Shown: positions 9,901-18,950, counted from the stretch's first letter. The stretch is 64,000 bases of DNA from Bacteriovoracaceae bacterium UBA3083 (GCA_002366565.1 DFBJ01000009.1:791673-855672), one strand, 5' to 3'. Program-made: numbers and translations. Notes: generated by a model not told the origin, from the sequence alone.

Positions 9901-9985
9901 TAAAATAAATAGAAATCTTCAGATGGAGTCTACTGATAGTTCTCAATTTTTATATGATAGTGGTGGGATAAACTTTATTGAATAA
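6932..9985 (+). CDS. large secreted protein of unknown function with a glycine-zipper segment
   Basis: A 1017-residue protein. From the GTG at 6932 the N-terminus is a typical signal peptide (residues 1-22, hydrophobic core ISIFSLSLFYFF). This start is favoured because the next in-frame ATG would remove the signal, but there is no clear Shine-Dalgarno sequence. The N-terminal 230 residues contain cysteine pairs (for example VEC...DDC and HKC...NIC). Residues 352-383 are hydrophobic and glycine-rich with repeated GxxxG spacing, as in membrane-inserting glycine zippers. The C-terminal half is helical and charged and includes CSGDDC. No enzyme motif was recognised. It could be a secreted or surface factor acting on membranes. 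Confidence 0.75.
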   Translation: MLIRYISIFSLSLFYFFNSYGGNARQERAKRAMDKRRYQVESFDQYDFNLCQKHSSDKENYYIFKCVEDTVYTSPISNLENSQYRISKKVYSDHFLKDLKDYTLKSLQKNEESILSLVECIDSDTDDCVTKKEELKEYVKSKLPSYRKTLALSNIEILKARGLKFYEVPHEIEHSSLSYEIPNLSKEEHKKAKDIKKEIVYGLEQDTLSQIDHKCITYDYEYKENICPLYIKNKIGNQVSKGINRVKEQYEKEYNKRNDADSLIGRLNLRGDESDSAILSELKKQLSLSVEANREAYRKISKLDSDSELIDLVKNKVAVQGYLKTQGVSKASCDFAQSLYQDVKSDQLMSSLYLGGAAIVGGGICLGTFGVGCAIGVGLVAEATDLYMQQSNLESSRLSYSAGIGTVGDIESAESDRNLALAFVAVGSVGQLANPVLKIAKKSYSSVRKTLDKIPSKNQPSLDLSEIRNYRPVIAREYSSISQLKNKYSLYNLTTPRLNKRWIDTATNSDSSLFLDVENGALKRLNDSIGDKELVTSLTNLHKDILYDRINKLTKKYDGIEFEVYSDFKSLRFAFTPKDIPEDIKNKLIKDLNLTYKNANQEFATKIKNLEGIGKEDPSAWFEGGLGITADAAGQAAKRARAIRNSEVKLTSFNEIKNLVENDVKYIKTYSSTLRESPLYNAKLVDKISNSGARTLKLEVFEAVRKSMGNYSSSDLKELIPANASKSDFEKAASELNGKNIQITLKNKFGVSLSSEESRGLVEYVRQLDGLTPGLRQEARVVATLDNANLGGFSGDITAMGARNIRQVAIDIAQTKSSRPDEILAVTRTGERSVTRKFESIKSNFTTTVKNVFEERKIKYYSKCSGDDCVVVPKVKLKKGDEIAIVNAFRNQDNPSQYRLSFIPPGIDKSKRTLLATHGELIEKELRKQISGLAKDKIPYAKVSKLTMGTRMPSSVNRGDVELYLGVSKNVKLSANEKDLLEKAYKRAVDKINRNLQMESTDSSQFLYDSGGINFIE

Positions 9986-9990
9986 AAAAT

Positions 9991-10020
9991 AGTGCCATAT
10001 ACCCTTAGGTATATAGCACT
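9991..10020. terminator. bidirectional terminator between convergent genes
   Basis: AGTGC-ATATACC pairs with GGTATAT-GCACT around a four-base loop, with a mismatch inside the stem. An A-rich tract lies on the left, giving U-rich RNA on the minus strand. It separates the secreted-protein gene from fba. Confidence 0.7.
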
Positions 10021-10029
10021 TCTACATTT

Positions 10030-11055
10030 CTATAATAGGATTGATTTACCATCTGACTTCAAGTCTCTACAAGCTTTTGCAATTCTTGCTGTCATATTTT
10101 TTTCTCCGGCCTTCATCCATGCTCTTGGATCATAGAATTTCTTATTTCCTACTTCTCCTTCGATTTTAAGCATACCATCATAATTCTTAAACATATGATC
10201 CACTATTGCTCGAGAATACTCATATTGAGTGTCTGTATCAATATTCATTTTAATAACACCATAACCAAGAGTTTCATGAATCTCACTTAATTCAGATCCT
10301 GAACCTCCGTGAAAAACTAGCCAGTTTGTAGCATCTTCACCAAGTTCTTTTGCAATAGCAGCTTGTCCGTCTCTTAGAACCTCTGGTCTTAGTTTTACAT
10401 TACCTGGCTTATAAACACCGTGAACATTTCCAAAAGTTGCTGCATACATAAATCTACCAATTGGTCTTAGGGCCTTAGTTACTTCAACCATTTCCTCTGG
10501 ACTTGTATATAGTTTATCAGCAGGTGCATCTTCATTGTTTACACCATCTTCTTCTCCACCAACAACGCCTGTTTCAATCTCTAAAATGATTTCTGATTTA
10601 GCACATCTCTCGTGAAGCTTTTTACTCATTTCAATATTTTCATTAGTTGGAAGAACTGATCCGTCGAACATGTGAGAATTGAAAAGGTTAGGAAGCCCTT
10701 GAGCTCTTCTTTTTTCTGTTTCTTCAATTAAAGGAATAAGAAAAGAGTCTACTTTCTCTGGGTGACAGTGGTCAGTATGTAGAGCAATACACACATCATA
10801 TTGTTCGGCCATTAGGTGAACATGTTGAGCAATAGAAATAGCACCAAGTACTTCGTTTCCTACAGCAATTCCTGAAGCAAACTTTCCTCCACCAGTAGAA
10901 ACCTGAATAATCCCATCTGATTTCATTTCTGCAAATGCTGCTAGTGCCGCATTAGCTGTAGAAGTTGATGTCACATTAATAGCTGGATAAGCATATCCTT
11001 CTTTTTTGGCTTTATCTAGCATTGCGCAATATTGTTCGTGTGTAGCAATTGGCAT
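10030..11055 (-). CDS. fba: class II fructose-bisphosphate aldolase
   Basis: A 341-residue cytoplasmic enzyme that cleaves fructose 1,6-bisphosphate into dihydroxyacetone phosphate and glyceraldehyde 3-phosphate in glycolysis, and runs in reverse in gluconeogenesis. The zinc/catalytic segment HTDHCH lies at residues 93-98, with catalytic Asp95 and zinc ligand His96. Downstream are EIETGVVGGEEDGV, the phosphate-binding HGGSGS loop and the KMNIDTDTQ strand, all in class II order. The length is close to E. coli FbaA (359). It is transcribed alone, divergently from the E1 dehydrogenase across a 205-base gap. Confidence 0.95.
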   Translation of the reverse strand: MPIATHEQYCAMLDKAKKEGYAYPAINVTSTSTANAALAAFAEMKSDGIIQVSTGGGKFASGIAVGNEVLGAISIAQHVHLMAEQYDVCIALHTDHCHPEKVDSFLIPLIEETEKRRAQGLPNLFNSHMFDGSVLPTNENIEMSKKLHERCAKSEIILEIETGVVGGEEDGVNNEDAPADKLYTSPEEMVEVTKALRPIGRFMYAATFGNVHGVYKPGNVKLRPEVLRDGQAAIAKELGEDATNWLVFHGGSGSELSEIHETLGYGVIKMNIDTDTQYEYSRAIVDHMFKNYDGMLKIEGEVGNKKFYDPRAWMKAGEKNMTARIAKACRDLKSDGKSILL

Positions 11056-11260
11056 ATATTCTCCTATAAAATTAACTGATCATAAGCTTGATCTAACATT
11101 TAACCTTAAAATAGCTAATATTTCACCATGCAATGTGTATAAAAACGATATCTTTGTGCTTAGCGCATATTCGACAAGAGTTTTCAAACCCTTAGAAATA
11201 TGGTTAAGTATCTACTTTCAAACACATGACAAATTTTAGAAATCCGTAGAGGAAATAACT
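11056..11260. other. divergent intergenic region between fba and the E1 gene
   Basis: This 205-base spacer must hold both promoters. A GAGGAAA ribosome site precedes the E1 start at 11261. No confident promoter pair, operator or RNA structure was identified. Confidence 0.4.
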
Positions 11261-13309
11261 ATGCTTAAGAAAACCGAATTAAATTACTCACTAAAGAAAA
11301 CTGACAAGGCTACGCTCAAGCAGTGGTACACACTGATGACTGTTGGGAGACTTATTGATCTTCGTGCTCCTAATTACTTAAAGCAGGCCATTGGTTGGTC
11401 ATACCATGCTCCATATGCTGGACATGATGCTATTCAGTTAGCAATCGGGCAGGTGTTCACTTTAAATGAGGATCATTTATTTCCGTATTATAGAGATATG
11501 CTTACTGCTCTTTCTGCTGGATGTACTCCTGAAGAGTTAATTTTAAATGGTATCTCTAAAGGAACTGACTTAGCTTCAGGTGGACGTCACATGTCTAATC
11601 ACTTTGCTAAACCAGAGTGGAATATTCATAACGTATCTTCTTGTACAGGTAACCACACTCTTCACGCTGTTGGTGTTGCTAGAGCAATGAAGAGATATAA
11701 ACACACAGGTGTTGCTATTTCTTCACAAGGTGAGTCTTCTGTTTCTGAAGGATATTGCTATGAAGCTATTAACGGTGCAACGAATGAGAAACTTCCTGTA
11801 GTTTTCGTATTCCAAGATAATGGTTATGGAATTTCTGTTCCTAAGAGAGATCAGTGTGCAAATGAATTTGTTGCAGATAACTTTACAGGTTTAAAGAACC
11901 TTAGAATTATCCACTGTGATGGAAAAGATGTTTTTGATTCTATGAATGCAATGAGCGCTGCTAGAAAGCATGCGATCGAAAACAATGAGCCAGTAATCGT
12001 TCATGCTAAATGTGTAAGAATGGGATCTCACTCAAACTCTGATAAGCACGAATTATATAGAGACGAAAAAGAAATTGCAGATGCAGTAGCTCAGGATCCA
12101 TATGCAGCATTTAGAAAACTTTTAATAAGTGAAAAAATATTTACTGAGAAAGAATTAACAGCTGTTGATGATGAGTCTAAGAAGTCAGTTCTTGAAGCTC
12201 ACTCTTTAGCTATGAAAGCACCAAATCCAGCACCTGAGTCAATTCATGACTTTGTTCTTCCTGAGCCACATAAGCCTGAGAAGTATGTTGATGGAACTCA
12301 TAATGAAGAAGGCGAGCCGATGAAATTCATCGATGCCTTAAATGGTCAGCTTAAAAAAGAATTTAGATACAATGTTAATACTTTTATCTGGGGTCAAGAT
12401 ATGGCCAACAAAGATAAGGGTGGGATCTTCAATGTTTCTAAAGGAATGCAAGCAGAGTTTGGTAAAGATAGAGTTTTCAACGGTCCTATTGCTGAAGATT
12501 TTATCTTAGGAACTGCTAACGGTTTTTCTCGTTTTAATAAAGATATTAGAGTTGTTGTTGAAGGTGCAGAATTTGCTGATTACTTTTGGCCAGCAATGGA
12601 ACAATATGTTGAATGTTCTCATGACTACTGGAGATCAAACGGAGCCTTTGCTCCAAATATCCTAATTAGACTAGCTTCTGGTGGATACATTGGTGGTGGA
12701 CTTTATCACTCTCAAAACCTTGAAGGAAACCTTGCGGGGATCCCAGGGGTAAGAATTGTATGTCCATCATTTGCTGATGATGCTGCAGGCTTAATTAGAA
12801 CTGCAATGAGAAGTGAAGGGCCAACACTATTCCTAGAGCCTAAAGCTCTTTATAATGCAAAACAAGCAATGGCAGTTGTTCCTGAAGACTTTGAAGTTCC
12901 ATTTGGAAAATGTAGAGTTAGAAAAGAGGGGACTGACCTTACTATTTTAACTTACGGTAATACAACTCACCACTGCTTAGAGGCGGCTGAAGTTATAGCA
13001 AATGAAGATGGAAAGAATGTTGAAGTAATTGACCTTAGATCTATCAGTCCTATCGATGAAGAAGGAATTATTAAATCTGTTTCTAAAACAAATAGATGTC
13101 TGGTTGTTCATGAAGATAAAGTATTTGCTGGATTTGGTGGAGAGCTTGTTGCTCTTATCAATGAGAAGTGTTTTGAGTCTTTAGATGCACCTGTTAAAAG
13201 AGTTGGTTCTGAATTCACTCCTGTTGGATTTAATAGAATTCTTGAAAAAGCAGTTCTACCAAACACTGATAAGGTTGTAGCAGCAATCAGAGAAACTCTA
13301 GCCTACTAA
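11261..13309 (+). CDS. fused alpha-beta E1 component of a 2-oxoacid dehydrogenase
   Basis: A 682-residue thiamine-diphosphate enzyme in which the alpha subunit (about residues 1-340) and beta subunit (about 350-682, pyrimidine-binding then transketolase C-terminal domain) are joined in one chain. The alpha part contains GGRHMSNHF, SSQGESSVSEG and QDNGYGIS, corresponding to the diphosphate-binding region of branched-chain and pyruvate E1. The usual GDG start of that motif reads SQGE here. The beta part has GQDMANKDKGGIFNVSKG and GPIAEDFILG. E1 decarboxylates 2-oxoacids and transfers the acyl group to lipoyl-E2; no E2 or E3 gene is adjacent. The substrate is undetermined, with branched-chain 2-oxoacids most likely by family resemblance. 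Confidence 0.9.
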   Translation: MLKKTELNYSLKKTDKATLKQWYTLMTVGRLIDLRAPNYLKQAIGWSYHAPYAGHDAIQLAIGQVFTLNEDHLFPYYRDMLTALSAGCTPEELILNGISKGTDLASGGRHMSNHFAKPEWNIHNVSSCTGNHTLHAVGVARAMKRYKHTGVAISSQGESSVSEGYCYEAINGATNEKLPVVFVFQDNGYGISVPKRDQCANEFVADNFTGLKNLRIIHCDGKDVFDSMNAMSAARKHAIENNEPVIVHAKCVRMGSHSNSDKHELYRDEKEIADAVAQDPYAAFRKLLISEKIFTEKELTAVDDESKKSVLEAHSLAMKAPNPAPESIHDFVLPEPHKPEKYVDGTHNEEGEPMKFIDALNGQLKKEFRYNVNTFIWGQDMANKDKGGIFNVSKGMQAEFGKDRVFNGPIAEDFILGTANGFSRFNKDIRVVVEGAEFADYFWPAMEQYVECSHDYWRSNGAFAPNILIRLASGGYIGGGLYHSQNLEGNLAGIPGVRIVCPSFADDAAGLIRTAMRSEGPTLFLEPKALYNAKQAMAVVPEDFEVPFGKCRVRKEGTDLTILTYGNTTHHCLEAAEVIANEDGKNVEVIDLRSISPIDEEGIIKSVSKTNRCLVVHEDKVFAGFGGELVALINEKCFESLDAPVKRVGSEFTPVGFNRILEKAVLPNTDKVVAAIRETLAY

Positions 13310-13312
13310 TTC

Positions 13313-13344
13313 AAAAAAAATGGCAGAAGGGAAACCTTCTGCCA
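13313..13344. terminator. bidirectional terminator
   Basis: A perfect ten-base-pair stem, TGGCAGAAGG / CCTTCTGCCA (13321-13344), has a GAAA tetraloop. An eight-base A run on its left gives a U tract for the minus-strand chemoreceptor gene; the plus side has ATATTTCTT. Confidence 0.85.
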
Positions 13345-13351
13345 ATATTTC

Positions 13352-14926
13352 TTATGCTGCTTTCTGTCCGTTAACTAATTCTCTTACTCTTTCTACAACT
13401 ATAATTAAATCATCAGCTTCTTTTTGAAGTTCTTTTGAAGATGCTTCAGTACTTATGACGACATCATTATTTTTATGAGAGACTTGATCGAGAAGCTCCA
13501 TCGCTCTTGAAATTTCATGAACACCTTGCGATTGCTCTTTTGAGGCCTCAGCTATCTCTGCCACCTTACGATTTACATTATCTACGTTATTAATGATCTC
13601 ATCGAGCACTACCTTACATTCCTGTGCGCGATCCTTTCCCTTTGCAACTGCTGTTTTTCCGTCCTCAATCATGCGCTCCATAACCGATGTAGTGCTTGAT
13701 ACAATAGTCTCAACTTTTGTCATACTACTTTCGATTAACTCTCTAATTTCTTCTGAGGCATTTCCAGACATATTGGCAAGAGCGCCAACTTCTTCAGCAA
13801 CAACAGCAAAGCCTTTTCCAGATTCTCCGGCCCTTGCCGCTTCTACTGAAGCATTGAAAGAAAGAAGCTTTGTTTGAAAAACAATATCGTTAATAACTTT
13901 AGTTTTATCATTTATATTTTTTATAATATTCAATATTTCAGTTACTTCATCATTAGTTTGTTGCATACGTTTAATAACATTATCGTTATTACTCGCAATC
14001 TCGTCTATTGTTGTAAGCATTTCATCGACTCTCTTTTTTCCACTACTGGCAGAGCGCTGTGACTCAAGAGAGGTTGTTTTTGACTCTTCTGCTGATGTTG
14101 CATTTCTTGAAATCATGGCATTAATTTCTTCGACTGAAGACACTGTTTCCTGGAGACTTGAGGCCTGTTCTTGGCTGGAGCTTGCAAGGTTCTCACAATT
14201 ATTTAAACTGTCTTTTGCTCCCTTTGCCACTTCCTCTGAAGTTGAAAACAATCTATTTGCAATATCAAGTAGAGGTTCACGTATATTCTTTTTAACAATA
14301 ACTGTTACTGCTAAGACAAGTATAATCATTGCAATCCCAACTTTAATAGAGTCTGCAATTAAGATTGAAGTAATTGTTGCTTGTACATCTTGGATATAAA
14401 TACCTGTCCCAAGTGTCCAGTCCCATTTTTCGTTGTATAAAACATAAGATAATTTTGGAACAAACTTATCTTTATCTTTTTTATCATTCCAGACATATTG
14501 TAGAAATCCAGATCCGTTAGTCTTAGCGATTTGGCTAAAGAGAACAAATATATGTGCACCGGCCTTATCTTTAAACTCACTCATATTTTTTCCAATGAGT
14601 TCGGTCTTTGGATGTGAGATTAAAGTTGGAGTTGAATCATTTACCCAGAGGTAATCGTCACCGTCTTGTCCATATCTAATTTTTGAAATGGTCTTTGCAG
14701 CTTGGTCCTTAGCTTCTTGTTCTGTAAGTTCACCAAGCTCAGCTTTTTCTTGATACTCTTCGATTACTTTCATAGCCGTTTGTGTGACAAACTCTATAGA
14801 TAATCTCTTTTCTTTCATCAAGTTTTTTGATGTATTCTGATACGAAGAATATATAGAAAAACTAGCAAATATTATAAATGGAATAACTACTATAAGTAGT
14901 ATTTTTTGACCGATATTTAATTTCAT
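13352..14926 (-). CDS. methyl-accepting chemotaxis protein with sCache_2-type sensor
   Basis: A 524-residue chemoreceptor. One transmembrane helix lies at about 9-27 and a second at about 187-212. The periplasmic part between them matches the single-Cache (sCache_2) pattern, with DGDDYLWVND and a WDWTLGTGIY strand. The cytoplasmic part is a long coiled coil whose hairpin tip (about residues 355-395) carries AARAGESGKGFAVVAEEV, the conserved region that contacts CheA and CheW. There is no C-terminal pentapeptide for CheR/CheB docking. A full HAMP domain is not obvious after the second helix. It should sense a small extracytoplasmic ligand, possibly an organic acid, and bias flagellar rotation. 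Confidence 0.93.
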   Translation of the reverse strand: MKLNIGQKILLIVVIPFIIFASFSIYSSYQNTSKNLMKEKRLSIEFVTQTAMKVIEEYQEKAELGELTEQEAKDQAAKTISKIRYGQDGDDYLWVNDSTPTLISHPKTELIGKNMSEFKDKAGAHIFVLFSQIAKTNGSGFLQYVWNDKKDKDKFVPKLSYVLYNEKWDWTLGTGIYIQDVQATITSILIADSIKVGIAMIILVLAVTVIVKKNIREPLLDIANRLFSTSEEVAKGAKDSLNNCENLASSSQEQASSLQETVSSVEEINAMISRNATSAEESKTTSLESQRSASSGKKRVDEMLTTIDEIASNNDNVIKRMQQTNDEVTEILNIIKNINDKTKVINDIVFQTKLLSFNASVEAARAGESGKGFAVVAEEVGALANMSGNASEEIRELIESSMTKVETIVSSTTSVMERMIEDGKTAVAKGKDRAQECKVVLDEIINNVDNVNRKVAEIAEASKEQSQGVHEISRAMELLDQVSHKNNDVVISTEASSKELQKEADDLIIVVERVRELVNGQKAA

Positions 14927-14961
14927 GAAGAACCTCCATATCTTTCTTCGGGAAAGGTTCT
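14922..14961 (-). promoter_or_regulatory. hairpin overlapping the chemoreceptor ribosome site
   Basis: In the mRNA GAACCT pairs with AGGTTC, which overlaps the GGAGG Shine-Dalgarno sequence just before the ATG. This could limit translation. A weak sigma-28-like CCCGAAGA lies in the loop region. Confidence 0.35.
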
Positions 14962-15073
14962 GAACTAATTACTTAATTTAACCTTAAGAATTCTTTTATT
15001 TTACACAGTAAATAAGTATTAATTATGAAGGAGTAGAGGATAATCTATATTATTTTGTGATATTTCTATGAAT

Positions 15074-15108
15074 CTTTAAAATAAGGTACTAAGGAAAACC
15101 TTAGTACC
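15074..15108 (-). terminator. terminator of the FecR/TPR/cyclase operon
   Basis: A perfect ten-base-pair stem, GGTACTAAGG / CCTTAGTACC, has a four-base loop. On the minus strand it is followed by TTATTTTAAAG. Confidence 0.8.
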
Positions 15109-15116
15109 AAGAGAAT

Positions 15117-17348
15117 TTATTTTGAAGTGAGTGTATAGACTCCATCCCAATTTGGTTGAGGTGGCAGCTCTTTGAATTCTTCACATCTTTCAATATAGAC
15201 TTTAGAAGGATTCGTTTTATTCTTAAGAAGAGGGAAGCGCTCATATTCAAGCTCTAATGACTCTTTAAAGCACTCTATTGCCTTATCCCACTCTTGAGTC
15301 TTGTAGTGAGCTAGGCCTTTCTCAAATACCTCTTTGAGTCTAATTAATAGCTCTGATGCTGTCTCTTTCATTTCTAAAACTTCATAGGTTGTAACTGGTT
15401 CTGACTTACCAACAACTAAAATTGTATCGAGTTCTCTAAAAAGAAATAAGTCTTTGTCACAATCATCTAGCGTGTAGTTTGATGTCTGAGTGAAAATACC
15501 ATACTGTTTTGCTGCTTCTTCTAGTCTTGCCGCTAGGTTCACAGAGTCTCCCATCATAGTGTAATTCATTCGAGAGGCAGAACCCATATTACCAGTAACT
15601 ATTTCTCCAGTATTTATACCGATCCTCATTCTCATCTCTTTTACAATCTGAGGCCACTTATCTCCCTCTGAAGTCCATTTCTCTCTAAGTTCGAGTAATG
15701 AGCGTTGCATCTTTACTGCAACTCTCAGTGCCCTCGTTGAGTGATCCTCAAGTGGCATAGGTGCTCCAAAGAAAGCAATGATGGCATCGCCTTCATACTT
15801 ATCAAGAGTTCCTTTTTCTTCAAGAAGAATATCTGTCATTGCTGTCAGGTATTCATTTAAAAGCTCTACGAGTTGAGTTGCTGATAGTTTTTCAGAGAAG
15901 GAAGAAAAACTTTGAATATCTGTAAAATAAGCTGTTCTTGTTCCACATTCACCACCGAGAGATGGATGCTGACCTGAAGTGTACATCTCATCAATAAGCT
16001 CTGGAGATATATAAGATCCGAAAGCATTTTTTAAGAAGGCCTTATCTTTATTCGCTAAGTAGAAATGAAGGAATGTATTCCATGAATAGCTACAAATTAT
16101 AGAGAAGAAGCAAAAGAAGAGTTTAACTTCATAGCCTCTTGGGATTAAATGGTAAGTATCTATGTAGTAGAGTCCACCTATCAGTATTATAGTAGAGACA
16201 ATATCTAGAATTGCGTTACCAAAGAATTGAATTAATAGAATGATTAGTGATCCACCTAAGAGAATCGCCCATGAAATAAAAGTTGAATTTTGTTGTGGTT
16301 TATAAAAGTTTCCATTTATTAGCATATTTGTCATATTCATATGAAAATATACTCCAGGTAACATAGGATCTACTGGTGTATGTCTAAGGTCGTAAGCTCC
16401 ATATGCACTAGCACCGACAAATACAATTGTATTATTGAAAATTTCCTTCATCTTTTCGTCTTCAGGAAAAGCTTTCACTATATCGGCTATGCTGACTCTA
16501 GGAAATTGTTGTTCATTTCCAAACCATCTAACATTAGCTTCACCTTTGTAGTTTAACTCTATGTTTCCTGTGGCAAGCTTAAATTTATAGTCTCCAATAT
16601 TGAGCATCTCTAAGACTGGACTGTCGCCTGTATAATCAGTGTAGGCCTGAAGTGCGTAAGATGGCATGTAAAGTGAGTCAATATTTCCAACGAGCTGATA
16701 GTGTCTCATAATACCATCACTGTCGGCTTCAACTTGAATATGACCTAAGCTTGCGTCTGTATTTAAAAGCGTTTCTATTGGCCATACAGCTTTAGATACT
16801 CTCTTTGGTTTTAGCTCAATTCCTTCACTATTTTTTGTATCGAGTACAAAGTTATATAATTGGTCTGGAAGTTCTTCGAATTGGTCAGATCCTTGAGTAT
16901 CAAGAGAATAGGGGAGAATGACTTTATTTCCTGGTATTGATTGGAAATCTATAATTGATTGCGCCATGATATCATCGACAGAAGTCTCTCCACAGCTCAT
17001 ACTATTTTCAGCAAAGAAAACATCAAATGCAATAACCTTAGCTCCAAAGATTCTGAGCTTATCTATAACATTCGCCCATGTTTGACGTCCCACTGGCCAC
17101 TGCCCTAATTCTTTCAATGAGTAATCATCAATGTCTGCCATTACAAGTTTGTTATCAAACTTCTTTGGATCAAGAGTCTGTCGCATTCGAAAGTCAAAAA
17201 ATCTATTTTCAAAGAATGTTGTATAAGAGATTTTGTCTTTAATACTAGGGTCTTCAATATCTCTCTCCGTCAGTGAGAAAAAAACACTGAGTGAAGAGAA
17301 AGATATTATTATTATAAACCCTAGGTATTTTATGATTTTAGACCACAT
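15117..17348 (-). CDS. CHASE2-domain class III adenylate cyclase
   Basis: A 743-residue membrane enzyme. A transmembrane helix (about 8-25) precedes an extracytoplasmic CHASE2 sensor (about 40-345), then two or three transmembrane helices (about 355-435), a cyclase catalytic domain (about 470-660) and a C-terminal TPR-like helical region. All catalytic positions are present: metal-binding D477 and D521, adenine-selecting K517 and D601, and transition-state N604 and R608. It should therefore make cAMP from ATP when the sensor signals. It is the third gene of a minus-strand operon after FecR and TPR/barrel proteins, 18 bases downstream of the latter, so it probably couples an envelope cue to cAMP. 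Confidence 0.92.
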   Translation of the reverse strand: MWSKIIKYLGFIIIISFSSLSVFFSLTERDIEDPSIKDKISYTTFFENRFFDFRMRQTLDPKKFDNKLVMADIDDYSLKELGQWPVGRQTWANVIDKLRIFGAKVIAFDVFFAENSMSCGETSVDDIMAQSIIDFQSIPGNKVILPYSLDTQGSDQFEELPDQLYNFVLDTKNSEGIELKPKRVSKAVWPIETLLNTDASLGHIQVEADSDGIMRHYQLVGNIDSLYMPSYALQAYTDYTGDSPVLEMLNIGDYKFKLATGNIELNYKGEANVRWFGNEQQFPRVSIADIVKAFPEDEKMKEIFNNTIVFVGASAYGAYDLRHTPVDPMLPGVYFHMNMTNMLINGNFYKPQQNSTFISWAILLGGSLIILLIQFFGNAILDIVSTIILIGGLYYIDTYHLIPRGYEVKLFFCFFSIICSYSWNTFLHFYLANKDKAFLKNAFGSYISPELIDEMYTSGQHPSLGGECGTRTAYFTDIQSFSSFSEKLSATQLVELLNEYLTAMTDILLEEKGTLDKYEGDAIIAFFGAPMPLEDHSTRALRVAVKMQRSLLELREKWTSEGDKWPQIVKEMRMRIGINTGEIVTGNMGSASRMNYTMMGDSVNLAARLEEAAKQYGIFTQTSNYTLDDCDKDLFLFRELDTILVVGKSEPVTTYEVLEMKETASELLIRLKEVFEKGLAHYKTQEWDKAIECFKESLELEYERFPLLKNKTNPSKVYIERCEEFKELPPQPNWDGVYTLTSK

Positions 17349-17366
17349 AAAAAACCTTTCTCCTTA

Positions 17367-18950
17367 TTAGAAGGAGTATTTGATAGATGAAGTTGTTACG
17401 TGTTTTGAATAATCGTAATCAGACTTAATTGAAGAGTTTTTGGTATAGCTATAGCCAATTGAGTATTTGAAGTTACGAGTAACCTTTTTAGTTAACTTTA
17501 GGCTTGGTGTGAATGTTTTCTCTGTTCCACGAACTAAGCTTTCATTTGCATCTGTATAGCTTACAAAGTTAATAGATGCTCCAAAGTGAAGAGTCACTTT
17601 TGGAAAAATATTTGGCTTGATATAGTCGACTCTAACTAGAGTTGAGTTTGTTGAACTTGTTGTATTGTTGTAAGTATCTAGAGAGTCATATGATAAAAGA
17701 AACATAAAGATAGATGAGTTCTGAGTAAGGTAGAGCTGATCAATAGAAAAAGACGTTGTCTTATTGTGTAGAGTCTCTGTGTAAGAAACTAAGTCTTTAT
17801 ACTTAAATTTAAAAGATGTATCACCCTTAGAGAAAAATTTAAACTTCTCTCCAAATTGGTATGTTGTTGATCTATTATAAAAAGCTTTCCTAGAAAGCTC
17901 TGTTCTATACTTGCTGTTGTAATTGTAATCAATATTAAAGAATAGAGATGCCGGTTTATTAAAGGCCTTATGCTCTAGGGAGGTACTTATCGATGGAGAA
18001 ATGTCGTAAGAATCTTCTGATCTTACTGCATCAGAGTCACGGTTCGTATGGTTCTTTAAAGTTAATCCCAGTTCAGGTTTAATGATAAATCTTTTCTTAG
18101 CAATGAAGTCATAACCACCTCTCACTTTTGTTTTTAGAACAAAAGACTCTTCTCTTGATGCTGCTGATGAAGGTAAGTCATTTGTAAGAGATATATTGTT
18201 ATCAAAACCTAAGTCTTGAGCAAATGAAAGATTCCATCTCTTTGATGATATTCTCTTTCCGTTATATAAAATATTTGGGTCTAATCCAAATTCTCTTTCT
18301 ATTTCCTTCTTTCTCGACTTTATTTCTTTTGCAAGAGAAGTTGTACTGTCTATTTCCACAGCTTTATCTAACTGTGGTAGAACAAATTGCTTTACTAGTC
18401 TTTCGGTGTCTTCATTCTCTCTTGCCATAGAAAGTAGTACTTCTCCAATTTGGAATCTAGCTACTTGTTTAAGTCCCACATCAGCAGTGGTAGAGCTTAT
18501 AATCTTTGTGTAATAAGTTTTTGCCATTTTATTTTCCTCAAGTATTTGAGAAATATGAGCAATATAGTAAATTGATGAATCTTTCTTATAATCTAATGAA
18601 CTCGATTTATTAAATGCGATTCTGGCCTTTATTAAATCATTATTAGCGTAGAGTGCCTGTCCATATTCATAGTAAATGTCTTTAGCAGTACTCTTGGACT
18701 TTATTGCTTTAATAAAGTAGGGGATAGACTGGTCATAGTTTTGTAGTTTGTTATGTGAGAGGGCAATAAGATAGAATTTAGTTGCTCTATTTTTCTTAGT
18801 CTCTCTTAACCCTGATAGGCCCTCTATTACTTTTGAATAGGAGCCTTTTTGGAAAGATTCTAATGAGTTTTTAATTACGTTTGTTTCGTTAGCTGAAATA
18901 TTCGTAGTAAGTATAAAACCTGTTAATACAAGCGCACAGTAGTTTTTCAT
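17367..18950 (-). CDS. outer-membrane protein with N-terminal TPR domain and beta-barrel
   Basis: A 527-residue secreted protein with a signal peptide (residues 1-20). Residues about 25-215 are helical with TPR-like periodicity (YFIKAIKSK, YEYGQALYANNDLIKARIAF). Residues about 230-527 alternate polar and hydrophobic positions in many short strands and end in YSF, the aromatic C-terminus typical of outer-membrane barrels inserted by BamA. The layout resembles TPR-barrel assembly factors of the Slam (DUF560) type, but that relationship is not established here. It sits between the FecR gene and the CHASE2 cyclase gene in one operon, so a role in surface sensing or assembly is plausible. Confidence 0.78.
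   Translation of the reverse strand: MKNYCALVLTGFILTTNISANETNVIKNSLESFQKGSYSKVIEGLSGLRETKKNRATKFYLIALSHNKLQNYDQSIPYFIKAIKSKSTAKDIYYEYGQALYANNDLIKARIAFNKSSSLDYKKDSSIYYIAHISQILEENKMAKTYYTKIISSTTADVGLKQVARFQIGEVLLSMARENEDTERLVKQFVLPQLDKAVEIDSTTSLAKEIKSRKKEIEREFGLDPNILYNGKRISSKRWNLSFAQDLGFDNNISLTNDLPSSAASREESFVLKTKVRGGYDFIAKKRFIIKPELGLTLKNHTNRDSDAVRSEDSYDISPSISTSLEHKAFNKPASLFFNIDYNYNSKYRTELSRKAFYNRSTTYQFGEKFKFFSKGDTSFKFKYKDLVSYTETLHNKTTSFSIDQLYLTQNSSIFMFLLSYDSLDTYNNTTSSTNSTLVRVDYIKPNIFPKVTLHFGASINFVSYTDANESLVRGTEKTFTPSLKLTKKVTRNFKYSIGYSYTKNSSIKSDYDYSKHVTTSSIKYSF

Noticed and set aside
13593..14399. Several plus-strand ORFs inside the chemoreceptor gene
   Set aside because: They are antisense shadows of a well-supported protein with intact domains.
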